DNA from: CAZKWG01 sp964615375
Lineage (GTDB): Bacteria > Myxococcota_A > UBA796 > CAZKWG01
NCBI GenBank assembly: GCA_964615375.1
Contig: CAZTOW010000009.1
Coordinates: 198,248 to 262,247 of the forward strand
Length of the DNA: 64,000 nt
Direction: 5' to 3'
A program made the position numbers and the translations under genes. Positions 33,034-40,813 of this stretch are shown here, in pieces. The notes under the pieces are model-generated. The model did no database searches, had not been told where the DNA came from, and saw nothing but the letters and a program-made list of their open reading frames with translations. Every line of letters begins with the position of its first letter. Position 1 is the first letter of the stretch.

Positions 33034-34446
33034 ATGATCACGCTGCTCCTCGTGTCTCAGGCGTTTGCCCTGGACACCGAGTCCCTCCGCTCGACCTCGA
33101 CCTACAACCTCTTCCGCGATCCCTACGACTACCTGTTGATGCCCGGCGTCATGGCAGCCGAGGACGAGCGCGCCGTGATCACCCTGCTCAACGCCTACGG
33201 CGGCGCGGGCCGCTACGCCGCCGGCTACTACGGCGAGCTCGGCCCGGGCGTGCTGGGCGCGGCGGTGGACTTCGGGTCGGCCGGCTCGTCCGCGCGCGAG
33301 CAGGAGACGGAGAAGATCGCCGACGTGCAGACCAAGTCCGTCCTCGAGTCGCAGGGCAGCTCGTCGGCCTGGACCGCGCTGCTCAGCTACGGGATGCCGC
33401 TCTCGGACAGCCTCGCTCTGGGCGCGGCCTTCTACGTGAGCCAGGCCTCGCAGAGCGTCAGCTTCGACCCGGCCACGGGCTCGCTGGGCGGCTCCATCAC
33501 CAACATCGACGTCTCGGACGGCGACGACACCGAGGCCAGCGGGCTCGCCAGCTACACCGGCCGCAGCCTGGCGGCCCTGGTGGGCGGCGCGCTCTACAAC
33601 GACGCGGGCTACCTCTCGCTGGACGTCGGCATCGGCTCGAGCCTGGACAGCGCCGAGGTGGACGCGCACTACGAGTACGTGGACACCACCATCGACTACT
33701 CAGGCTACGTGCCGGGCACCTCGTTCACCGACAACCGCAAGGGCATGGGGCCGCTGGCCAAGCTGGAGATCGTGCGGGCGGTGGGCGACAGCACGGACCT
33801 GCGCATCACGGCCGATCTCTCGATGGCCTCGGGCGAGCCGGCCACGCCGAAGTCCACGATCGTGACCGAGGCGCCCGACTACAAGAACACCGAGGAGGAC
33901 CAGTACAAGAACGCCTCCTGGCGGACCTCGACCTACGGCGTGCTGGCCGCCCTGCACTTTGAGGGTGAGGACCTCAGCGTGCGCCCCGGCGTGCGGATCC
34001 GCGCCAACGGCTACGGCGAGGAGTACACCCCCTACTCGAAGACCACCACGGTCAGCGGCGACACCGAGACCGAGACCGAGAGCGAGTACGACACCAGCCT
34101 GGACTACAGCGCGCTCAGCCTCGGGCTGCCGCTCGCGGTGGAGGTCCCGCTGGGCCAGGAGGATCGCTGGACGCTCCGCCTCGCCGGCGACTGGACCTGG
34201 TCCCGCGCGAAGCTGGAGACGACCACCAAGGTCGAGGATGAGGACGCCGAGTACAGCGACGTGGTCATCACCAACTCGGTCTCCACCTCGTCCTCCGCCG
34301 ACGCCTCGCTGGGCCTGCGCTTCGCCCCGGTGGACGCGCTCCGCATGGACGTCGCGGCCTACGGCGGCACGACCTTCGGCAGCGCGGGCAACGACGCGAT
34401 CAACATCGGCTCCGTGTGGGTGAGCGCGACCCTCGTCCTGCCCTGA
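33034..34446 (+). CDS. Outer-membrane beta-barrel protein
   Basis: A 470-aa protein with a very short signal peptide (MITLLLVSQAFA, cleavage before LDTES). The mature sequence alternates aromatic/hydrophobic and polar residues in about a dozen strands (GRYAAGYYGELGPGVLGAAV, WTALLSYGMPL, and the final WVSATLVLP ending without a charged residue). Loops are Ser/Thr/Asp-rich. This fits an OmpP1/FadL-sized or similar barrel, family not determined. GAGG precedes ATG 33034. It is divergent from the kinase gene. Confidence 0.75.
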   Translation: MITLLLVSQAFALDTESLRSTSTYNLFRDPYDYLLMPGVMAAEDERAVITLLNAYGGAGRYAAGYYGELGPGVLGAAVDFGSAGSSAREQETEKIADVQTKSVLESQGSSSAWTALLSYGMPLSDSLALGAAFYVSQASQSVSFDPATGSLGGSITNIDVSDGDDTEASGLASYTGRSLAALVGGALYNDAGYLSLDVGIGSSLDSAEVDAHYEYVDTTIDYSGYVPGTSFTDNRKGMGPLAKLEIVRAVGDSTDLRITADLSMASGEPATPKSTIVTEAPDYKNTEEDQYKNASWRTSTYGVLAALHFEGEDLSVRPGVRIRANGYGEEYTPYSKTTTVSGDTETETESEYDTSLDYSALSLGLPLAVEVPLGQEDRWTLRLAGDWTWSRAKLETTTKVEDEDAEYSDVVITNSVSTSSSADASLGLRFAPVDALRMDVAAYGGTTFGSAGNDAINIGSVWVSATLVLP

Positions 34447-34455
34447 GCGGGCCGG

Positions 34456-34818
34456 TCAGCGCACCTCCTCCTCCGTCCAGGTCCCCGCGGGCCCGTGCTC
34501 GCGGACCAGCACGACCTGGATGGTGGCGCGGGGCTTGACGCCGCTCAGGCGGCCGAAGCGCAGAGACAGCAGCTCGCGGGTGAACACGCCGAAGCCCGCG
34601 TAGTCGCTGGCCTGCACCACCACCGTCCGGTAGCCCGGCGCGCTCACGCTGAAATTGAGCTGTCGGAAGGGCAGCCACAGGAAGCGGAGCTCCTGCGGGG
34701 CCGGGCCCTTGGACTTCTTGCGCACCTTGACGGTGGCGCCGGGCGGATCGCTCTCCACCCGCACGCGGTGAGCGCAGGCGCCGAGCAGGAGGAGGGCGAG
34801 GAGGGCGAGTCTGGGCAC
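34456..34818 (-). CDS. PEGA-domain lipoprotein
   Basis: A 120-aa lipoprotein. GTG 34818 starts a Leu-rich signal with LLLGAC lipobox. A single PEGA-type beta-domain follows: RVRVESDPPGATVKVRKKSKG, then APQELRFLWLPF and a SAPGYRTVVV turn. PEGA modules are small surface or periplasmic adhesion/scaffold units. The 5' part of this gene and its upstream region are duplicated at 38110-38277, where the copy begins with ATG at the same position, supporting the start chosen here. Confidence 0.8.
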   Translation of the reverse strand: MPRLALLALLLLGACAHRVRVESDPPGATVKVRKKSKGPAPQELRFLWLPFRQLNFSVSAPGYRTVVVQASDYAGFGVFTRELLSLRFGRLSGVKPRATIQVVLVREHGPAGTWTEEEVR

Positions 34819-34940
34819 GGGAGGGCTCCGAGCGCCGATGATAACAGAGCGCCAGTCCTCTCTCCGGGGTAGCGCGTCATCGTCCACCTCCAGCGCCGAG
34901 CAGGAGCGCACGAGGTGTTATGCGGACCCCAGGAGCCGCC

Positions 34941-35195
34941 ATGCCACGAGCCTTCTTCCCTCACTCGCTCGGAGACGTCCTCCGCGCTGTCGATGGCCCG
35001 CTGGGGCTCATCGTCGGCGACATGCCCGACCGGAGCATCTGGGTGCTCCAGCGGCGCCGCAAGGAGGGCGGCTACCTCCTGACCCACTACGCCGATCAGA
35101 GCCGCAAGGTCGAGCTCGAGCGAAGGGAGATCCTGGACCGATCGGAGGCCGTCAACGCGCTCTCCGCGGCCATCGGGCTGGGGGAGCGGCTGTAG
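34941..35195 (+). CDS. Small protein of unknown function
   Basis: An 84-aa protein starting MPRAFFPHSLGDVL at 34941, with AGGAG 6 nt upstream; an ATG 21 nt earlier is less likely. Basic in the middle (VLQRRRKEGGYLL), otherwise mixed alpha/beta. It ends at TAG. Divergent from the PEGA gene and followed after 85 bp by the gene at 35281. The first 12 or so codons with the upstream region recur at 38504, in the second half of a segmental duplication. No family recognised. Confidence 0.6.
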   Translation: MPRAFFPHSLGDVLRAVDGPLGLIVGDMPDRSIWVLQRRRKEGGYLLTHYADQSRKVELERREILDRSEAVNALSAAIGLGERL

Positions 35196-35280
35196 GGGAG
35201 CGTCCGGGCGAGCCGAATTCGAGGCGCGCTGTAAGGGCTGGCCGCGCGCCTCGTTCAGGGTGTGCACAACGAGGTACACC

Positions 35281-36204
35281 ATGTTCCACGCCTTCGCGCT
35301 CCTCTTCGCCCATTCTACCGACCAGACCCCCGTCCGCGCCACGCTCGAGGACGGCCAGATCCTGATGGGAGAGGTCCAGACCCGGACCCTCCGCCTCCAG
35401 AGCGGCGTGGGGCTCCTGGAGATCCCGCTGGCTGACGTCGGAGAGGTCGTGCCCGTGTCCGGCGGCGGCCTCGGAGAGTCGGAGGGCCGCGTCGACGTGT
35501 GGCTCCGCAACGGCAGCGAGCTGCGCGGCACCTGGGCTGACCCCAGGCTGGCGATGACCATCGCGGTGGGCGGCGACGACGTGCCCATCGACCTGCCCAT
35601 GAACGATCTGTCCCGCTTCCAGCTTCAAGGCGGGACACGCTGGCCCGGCGGCCCTGTCTATCGAATGCAGACCAGCTTCGGGGACGACTTCCTGGTCGAT
35701 CCCGCGCGCACGCACCTGGTCCTGGAGAACGACCTCGGGACCTTCTCTCCGCTGCTGTCGGAGTGCAAAAGCGTGACGCCGGTGGGCGACCCGACCGGCC
35801 CCTGGCGCATCCAACTCCAGACCGGCACCGTGCTGCTGGGACACCTGGTGGACGATCAGATCACCGTCGCCCTGCCCATCGGGCCCGAGGAGATCTCCGT
35901 TCCTTTGCAGGACTTCGTCTCTCTGCACGTCGAGAGCTGGGGGCCGGCGCGCGCCGCCGCGCCGCCGCCTGCACCGCCGATGGAGCGCCACTACTCAGCC
36001 TCAGAGGGAGCATATCCCATGCCGTCCGCTCCGGCGGGTATCGACGAGACGCTGCTGTCCTCCGAGAGCGTCGAGAGGTCCACCGTGAGCACGCGCGGCC
36101 GGAGGTCCCCGAGCACCGCCGCCGCCGGTGCGCCGGTCGCAGCCGAGGACGTCTGGTTCGACAACAGCGCGCTCCAGGCGACCAAGGACGCGCAGGGACA
36201 GTAA
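35281..36204 (+). CDS. Secreted or envelope protein with repeated beta modules, unknown function
   Basis: A 307-aa protein. A short hydrophobic N-terminus (MFHAFALLFAHS) may be a signal peptide. Two similar beta modules follow (ATLEDGQILMGEVQTRTLRL, and WRIQLQTGTVLLGHLVDDQI), each resembling the small SH3-like or Sm-like folds of surface proteins. The last 80 residues are Pro/Ser/Ala-rich and probably disordered. GAGG precedes ATG 35281. It occupies the place in the first half of the duplication where the second half has the lipoprotein at 38602. Confidence 0.6.
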   Translation: MFHAFALLFAHSTDQTPVRATLEDGQILMGEVQTRTLRLQSGVGLLEIPLADVGEVVPVSGGGLGESEGRVDVWLRNGSELRGTWADPRLAMTIAVGGDDVPIDLPMNDLSRFQLQGGTRWPGGPVYRMQTSFGDDFLVDPARTHLVLENDLGTFSPLLSECKSVTPVGDPTGPWRIQLQTGTVLLGHLVDDQITVALPIGPEEISVPLQDFVSLHVESWGPARAAAPPPAPPMERHYSASEGAYPMPSAPAGIDETLLSSESVERSTVSTRGRRSPSTAAAGAPVAAEDVWFDNSALQATKDAQGQ

Positions 36205-36238
36205 GCTCCTCGCCAACCCAGGTCCGCCGCGCGGGCCG

Positions 36239-36323
36239 CACCTCGGACCAGGTGCTCCGGACGGAGACCATCACCCAACGCTGGTATCGAGACGAACATG
36301 CCTGGTACGTCGAGTGGCCCTGA
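36239..36323 (+). pseudogene. Duplicated 3' tail of the lipoprotein gene at 38602-39009
   Basis: The 85-bp segment matches 38925-39009 with two substitutions, including the stop codon, but has no gene start. It encodes the same SETITQRWYRDEHAWYVEWP-type ending. It ends 15 bp before the stop of the FG-GAP gene on the opposite strand. Confidence 0.75.
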
Positions 36324-36338
36324 CCGGGCTGTTCCGCC

Positions 36339-38123
36339 TCAGGGGCCGAAGGTCCCGGACAGGAAGGGGCTCGATCCGTAGATCAGGTAGGCGGCACCTG
36401 CGTCCTCGCCGGCCTCGTCGTCGTAGCGGGCGCCGATGAGCAGGTCGGGGAGGCCGTCGGCGTCGACGTCGCCAGCGCCGGCGAGGGACTCGCCGACACG
36501 ATCATTGTCGTTCGGACCGAGAAAGACCGTACTGAGGCTGGAGTAGGTCGTCGTCCCGCTCATCGGGCCGTATACCAGTGCCGCGGCTCCGTTGTCGTCC
36601 TGATAAAGTCCTACATCTTCATCGTAGGTGTAGTTCGTCGCGCCGATGAGGATGTCAGCCTGACCGTCCCGATCTACGTCCCCGGCGCCAGCCACCGACT
36701 GACCAACCCACCCAAGGTACTCTCCCAGCCAGATCGCATCCGCAGCGTTCAACGAACGGTCTGCCCCTGGTGGGCCGAGGACCAGCATGGCGCGCCCACC
36801 TGATCCCGCCCGGCCATCGTAGCTCGGCGTGCCGACCAGAAGGTCCGTGTAGCCGTCGCCATTGGTGTCGCCCGCGCCTGAAATGGTCATCCAGTCTCCG
36901 GAGTCCGTCCCTGCCCCGATCAGCTTCATATCTGCATCGGCCAGCGACAGCTCACCGCCGGCCGGGCCCAGGACCACGTAGGCTGCGCCAGCGTCCACCC
37001 CTCCCTCGCACTGCCCTCCTGCGCCTACATATACATCCGCAAGGCCGTCCCCGTCCAGATCCCCGACCTCCGACAGCGAGCCGCCTGCCACATCCCCCCA
37101 GCTCTCGCCCCGAAGTAACCCGTCCGCTCCCGACAGATCGCGATCCGCTGTGACAGGTCCGTAGACCACGTAGGTGGCCCCAAAGTAGGTGCCCTCAGGC
37201 CAGCTCACGCCTGAACCTTCTCCGCAACCCTCCTCCTCGCTGGACGGAAAATCCCCGCTGTACGCTGGCGCGCCCACCAGTACGTCTCCCCAGCCATCCC
37301 CATTCAGATCGCCAGGAGCAGCCAACTCAGTTCCGGCGTTGTCGTCCACATCTGTCCAGGAATCGTCCAGGTCAACGCTGTAGGTGCTATACAGCGCAGG
37401 GCCCCCCGACAGAGGTACCTCACCAGAGAGAGGACCATACAGAACCAGCGATGATCGAGCTGTGTCATACAGACTTGTTAGGACATCGGAGTAGCCATCC
37501 AGGTCCAGGTCCCCGCCCGACGCCACCAGGCTCTCGGTGTAGACGAACGCATAGGCATCCTCGAGCTCGAAGCGGCCACTCACAGGGCCCAGCACCAGCG
37601 CCACCCCAGGGGTCCTCGTCCAGACCAGCATGTCTGAGAACCCATCTCCGTTGTTGTCCCCCGCACACCAGACGCGCTTCCCCCCCCCATCGCTCTCCAC
37701 CGAGCCGAGCAGCTTGGTGTCCGCATACGTCAGATCAAATGGCCCTCCTGGTGAGCACGCCTGTTCCGTTGCGCCCTCGTCTGCGCCAGCACAGTCGCTG
37801 ACGACACCGTCCATACAGATCTCCGGGGCACCTGGGTAGATGTTCGGGTCCGTGTCGTCACAGTCGTCGTGGCCAGACACCATTCCCACCGGGGCCTCAC
37901 AGGCGGAGAGCGGCGGGCTCGCCGCGTCGCCGAAGCCGTCCCCATCCACGTCGGGGTACCACAGGATGTCCGCGCAAGGGTCGGTGTCCTGAGCAGTGTG
38001 GCTGTCTTCTGTGGGCGTGCCTTCAGAGTCCACGACCTTGTCATCCCCTGGGCAGCCCAGCAGCATCACGAGCAACGTGATCCGCGAGGTAACCTGGAAG
38101 ATAGGACGGTCAGAAGTGAGCAT
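36339..38123 (-). CDS. FG-GAP repeat lipoprotein with MopE-type motif, fourth paralog
   Basis: A 594-aa lipoprotein of the same architecture as the cassette FG-GAP proteins but clearly diverged: signal ending LVMLLGC, acidic linker, MopE-type motif (WYPDVDGDGFG, DCDDTDPN, GAPEICMDG), then six or seven FG-GAP blades (for example GDLNGDGWGDVLVGAP). It has no beta-helix or A/B partners. Its start overlaps the truncated PEGA fragment by 14 bp, and its end abuts a duplicated gene tail, so it sits at the junction of a tandem duplication. Surface propeller role inferred. Confidence 0.9.
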   Translation of the reverse strand: MLTSDRPIFQVTSRITLLVMLLGCPGDDKVVDSEGTPTEDSHTAQDTDPCADILWYPDVDGDGFGDAASPPLSACEAPVGMVSGHDDCDDTDPNIYPGAPEICMDGVVSDCAGADEGATEQACSPGGPFDLTYADTKLLGSVESDGGGKRVWCAGDNNGDGFSDMLVWTRTPGVALVLGPVSGRFELEDAYAFVYTESLVASGGDLDLDGYSDVLTSLYDTARSSLVLYGPLSGEVPLSGGPALYSTYSVDLDDSWTDVDDNAGTELAAPGDLNGDGWGDVLVGAPAYSGDFPSSEEEGCGEGSGVSWPEGTYFGATYVVYGPVTADRDLSGADGLLRGESWGDVAGGSLSEVGDLDGDGLADVYVGAGGQCEGGVDAGAAYVVLGPAGGELSLADADMKLIGAGTDSGDWMTISGAGDTNGDGYTDLLVGTPSYDGRAGSGGRAMLVLGPPGADRSLNAADAIWLGEYLGWVGQSVAGAGDVDRDGQADILIGATNYTYDEDVGLYQDDNGAAALVYGPMSGTTTYSSLSTVFLGPNDNDRVGESLAGAGDVDADGLPDLLIGARYDDEAGEDAGAAYLIYGSSPFLSGTFGP

Positions 38124-38277
38124 CGAAAGCCATCTCCTCAGCTCCGTGGACGCGGAGCTTCTCTATGACCGCGCCCTTGGACCTCTTGCGCAACTCGACG
38201 GTGGCGCCGGGCGCATCGCTCTCCACCCGCACGCGGTGGGCGCAGGCGCTGAGGTGGAGGAGGGCGAGTCGGGGCAT
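38110..38277 (-). pseudogene. Truncated PEGA lipoprotein gene copy
   Basis: A 55-codon frame whose first 35 codons match the start of 34456-34818, including the Cys after the signal and ESDAPGATVELRKRSKG. It then runs into unrelated sequence and stops at TGA 38110, inside the start of the FG-GAP gene. The hydrophobic core of the signal has lost several Leu residues, so export is doubtful. Confidence 0.65.
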
Positions 38278-38303
38278 GGATTCAGCTCCCAGAGCCGATG
38301 ATA

Positions 38304-38404
38304 CTACTCTGGCGGGCCATCAGCTCGCACGCCGCCCCCTGTGGGGTCGGCGTGTGACACCCACTTGCGCCGGATGAGGGTCGTCTGTTTGCCCACCAGA
38401 GTAG
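38304..38404. mobile_element. 101-bp palindromic MITE-like element
   Basis: Terminal inverted repeats CTACTCTGGCGGGC and GCCCACCAGAGTAG match at 13 of 14 positions. An inner hairpin CACGCCG/CGGCGTG with CCCC/GGGG lies near the left end. Comparison with the duplicated intergenic region near 34840 shows the element absent there (GATGATA joined directly to ACAGAGCG), so it is a discrete insertion. No ORF. The target duplication is unclear, at most 1-2 bp. Confidence 0.62.
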
Positions 38405-38503
38405 CAACAGAGCGCCACACCGCCTTCTGGTGTAGCACGCCGTCGCCCACCGCCCGCGCCGAACAGGATCCCGCGAGGTGTCATGCGGACCCCAGGAGCG
38501 GCC

Positions 38504-38540
38504 ATGCCACGAGCCTTCTTCCCCCACGCGCTCGGAGAGG
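38504..38540 (+). pseudogene. 5' remnant of the small gene at 34941
   Basis: The ribosome site and first 12 codons (MPRAFFPHALGEV) match the start of 34941-35195, then homology ends and unrelated sequence leads to the lipoprotein gene at 38602. Confidence 0.55.
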
Positions 38541-38601
38541 TTCATCCGCCGGCCGCCGCGCAGGGCTGGCGCCGGCCCCTCAGCGCAGCTACGCTCCCCC
38601 C

Positions 38602-39009
38602 ATGCGCGTCCTCGCCCTCCTCCTGCTCCTCGCCTGCGGCCCCGAGAGAAAGCTCCTCCGCGAGGATCGCCGGGAGGAGGCGCAGGTCAGCGAGCTCGCC
38701 GACGTGTACTGGCGCTCGATGCGCTGGGGAGACGCCGCGCGGGCCGCGGGCTTCGTGCCCGAGGACGAGCGCGCCGCCTTCCAGCAGTGGTTCACCGGTT
38801 GGCAGAAGGACGAGCGTCTGACCAGCGTGAAGCTGATTGAGGTCCGGCTGGGTACGAAGATGGAGCCGCCCCTGAGCGGGCGCCTGCGAGAGGCCACGGT
38901 GACCCTCCAGACGGAGGGCTACCACACCTCAGACCAGGTGCTCCGGTCGGAGACCATCACCCAACGCTGGTATCGAGACGAACATGCCTGGTACGTCGAG
39001 TGGCCCTGA
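38602..39009 (+). CDS. Lipoprotein of unknown function
   Basis: A 135-aa lipoprotein: MRVLALLLLLAC signal with lipobox, then a charged helical part (REDRREEAQVSELADVYW) and a beta-rich C-terminal half ending in RDEHAWYVEWP, as in small NTF2-like envelope proteins (tentative). The last 85 bp are duplicated at 36239-36323. The stop overlaps the start of the Rieske protein gene by 26 bp, so both are probably translated from one message. Confidence 0.72.
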   Translation: MRVLALLLLLACGPERKLLREDRREEAQVSELADVYWRSMRWGDAARAAGFVPEDERAAFQQWFTGWQKDERLTSVKLIEVRLGTKMEPPLSGRLREATVTLQTEGYHTSDQVLRSETITQRWYRDEHAWYVEWP

Positions 39010-40768
39010 CAGCTCCTGGATCCGCGCGCTGCCGCTCGCCGATCTCCACCCCGGGCACCCCCGGCTGCTGCGCCTCGGCGGCCAGCCGGTCGCCCTCTTC
39101 CGGCTCACCGACGGCCGCGTCTTCGCCGTGGACAACCGCTGCCCGCACGAGGGCTACCCTCTCGTCCAGGGCGCGGTGAGCGGCCAGACCCTCACCTGCG
39201 TCTGGCACAATTTCAAGTTCGACCTCCAGAGCGGGGAGTGCCTGCTGGGCGACGAGGACGTGCGCACCTTCCCCGTGCGGATCGTGGACGCACATGCGGA
39301 TGCGCATGTGGAGGTGGACGTGCGCCCGCCCGACCGCGCGGCCGAGCTGGCCCGGCTCTGGGCGAGCCTGTCCGTCGGGCTCTCCGAGGGCGAGCTGGGG
39401 CGCATGGCCCGCGACGTGGCGCGCCTCATCGAGGCTGGCGTGGAGACCACGACCATCGCCCTCTTCGCCGCCCGCTGGGACGCGGAGCATGCCGAGTACG
39501 GCAGCACGCACGCCCTCCCCGTCGCCGCCGACGTGGCCGCGCTCAGCCCGCGCTGGACCGGCCAGGAGGCCACGCTGCCGCTGGTGCAGCTCCTGAGCCT
39601 CGCCTCCCGCCCGAGCATCCGCCGCCCCGCCCGGCCTGCGCCCGCGCCCGTGGACCCGGGCGAGGACCCGGTCGCCGCCGGCCAGAGACTACAAGCTCTG
39701 GTGGAGTCTGAGGACGCCGTCGGCGCCGAGGCCCTGGTGCTGGGGGCCGTGGCCCGAGGATGGCGCCGCGCCGAGCTGGAGCCCTGGTTCCTGGCCCTGT
39801 GTACCGAACACTTCCTGGACTTCGGCCACATGGCTATCTACACGGTCAAGGTCATGGACATGCTGGACCGGGCGGGCTGGGCGGACGCGGCCCCCATCCT
39901 GGGCGCGCTGGTCTACGCGATCACGCTGGGCACGCGCGAGGACCTGCTCCCGCCCTGGGCCGGAACCCGCAAGCGGCTCGCCCTGGTGGAGCCGGACCTG
40001 CCCCGCTGGTGGGCGATGGCGCGCGGGCCGCAGCCGGGCTGGGAGCGCGCCGACGACGAGGGGCCGCGGGGGCTGGTGGACGCGATCCTCGGCCGCGATC
40101 CGGCGGTGAGCTTCAAGGCCCTGCGGGCCGCGCTGGAGCAGGGCGCGCCGCTGGAGCGGATCGCCGACGCCCTCGTGCTGGCGGCGAGCGAGCGGATCCT
40201 GCGCTTCGACGTCCGCCTGGACCGCAGCGTGGACGTGCAGAACGACTGGCTGGACGTCACCCACCTGCTGACCTTCGCCGGCGCGGTGCGGCAGGCCCTG
40301 GGCCGCGTCCAGGATCCGCGCCTGCTCCGCCTGATCTTCCACTCCGCGCACTTCACGCAGCGTGCCGGGGTGCTGGACGGCGCGCGCCAGACCTGGGAGG
40401 CGCGGGAGGGGGAGCTCGCCGAGCTGAAGGGGGCGCTCCAGGCCAGAGACCCGGCGCTCGCCCTGAGCATTGCCGCGGGCCTGCTCGCCCGACCCGGCGG
40501 CCTCGAGGCCCTGGAGCCCGCGCTGCTGGCCTATGCCTTCGACGATCCGGCGACGCGGGACATCGTGGTGGCCCACGTCATCAAGACCCTGGTGGTGGCG
40601 CTGGACGAGGTCCGGGCGACCGGCGACGCGCGGCCCCTGCTTGCCACCCTGCGCGTGGCCGCGAGCCCGATCCGCGAGCGCCGCGCCGCCCGCGCCGTCC
40701 ACGACGCCATCCAGCTCGTGGTCCACGGCAAGATCCCCCGGGATCTGACGGCCTCAGGGGGAGGCTGA
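38984..40768 (+). CDS. Rieske [2Fe-2S] protein with long helical C-terminal domain
   Basis: A 594-aa protein. Residues 15-110 are a Rieske ferredoxin domain with both cluster motifs: CPHEG and CVWHNFKFD (C-x-H ... C-x2-H), and the surrounding LADLHPGHPRLLRLGGQPVALFR strand pattern. The remaining 480 residues are mostly helical, without a recognised domain, and include LCTEHFLDFGHMAIYTVK, with several His residues (HxxxFGH) that could bind metal. No membrane helix. Cytoplasmic electron transfer or an oxygenase-like activity is possible. ATG 38984 lies within the upstream gene; a later start is possible but would cut the Rieske fold. Confidence 0.78.
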   Translation: MPGTSSGPDSSWIRALPLADLHPGHPRLLRLGGQPVALFRLTDGRVFAVDNRCPHEGYPLVQGAVSGQTLTCVWHNFKFDLQSGECLLGDEDVRTFPVRIVDAHADAHVEVDVRPPDRAAELARLWASLSVGLSEGELGRMARDVARLIEAGVETTTIALFAARWDAEHAEYGSTHALPVAADVAALSPRWTGQEATLPLVQLLSLASRPSIRRPARPAPAPVDPGEDPVAAGQRLQALVESEDAVGAEALVLGAVARGWRRAELEPWFLALCTEHFLDFGHMAIYTVKVMDMLDRAGWADAAPILGALVYAITLGTREDLLPPWAGTRKRLALVEPDLPRWWAMARGPQPGWERADDEGPRGLVDAILGRDPAVSFKALRAALEQGAPLERIADALVLAASERILRFDVRLDRSVDVQNDWLDVTHLLTFAGAVRQALGRVQDPRLLRLIFHSAHFTQRAGVLDGARQTWEAREGELAELKGALQARDPALALSIAAGLLARPGGLEALEPALLAYAFDDPATRDIVVAHVIKTLVVALDEVRATGDARPLLATLRVAASPIRERRAARAVHDAIQLVVHGKIPRDLTASGGG

Positions 40769-40813
40769 AGGCCAGGGCGGCTATCCTGTCCCTCCTCTGA
40801 ACAGGATCTCAGG

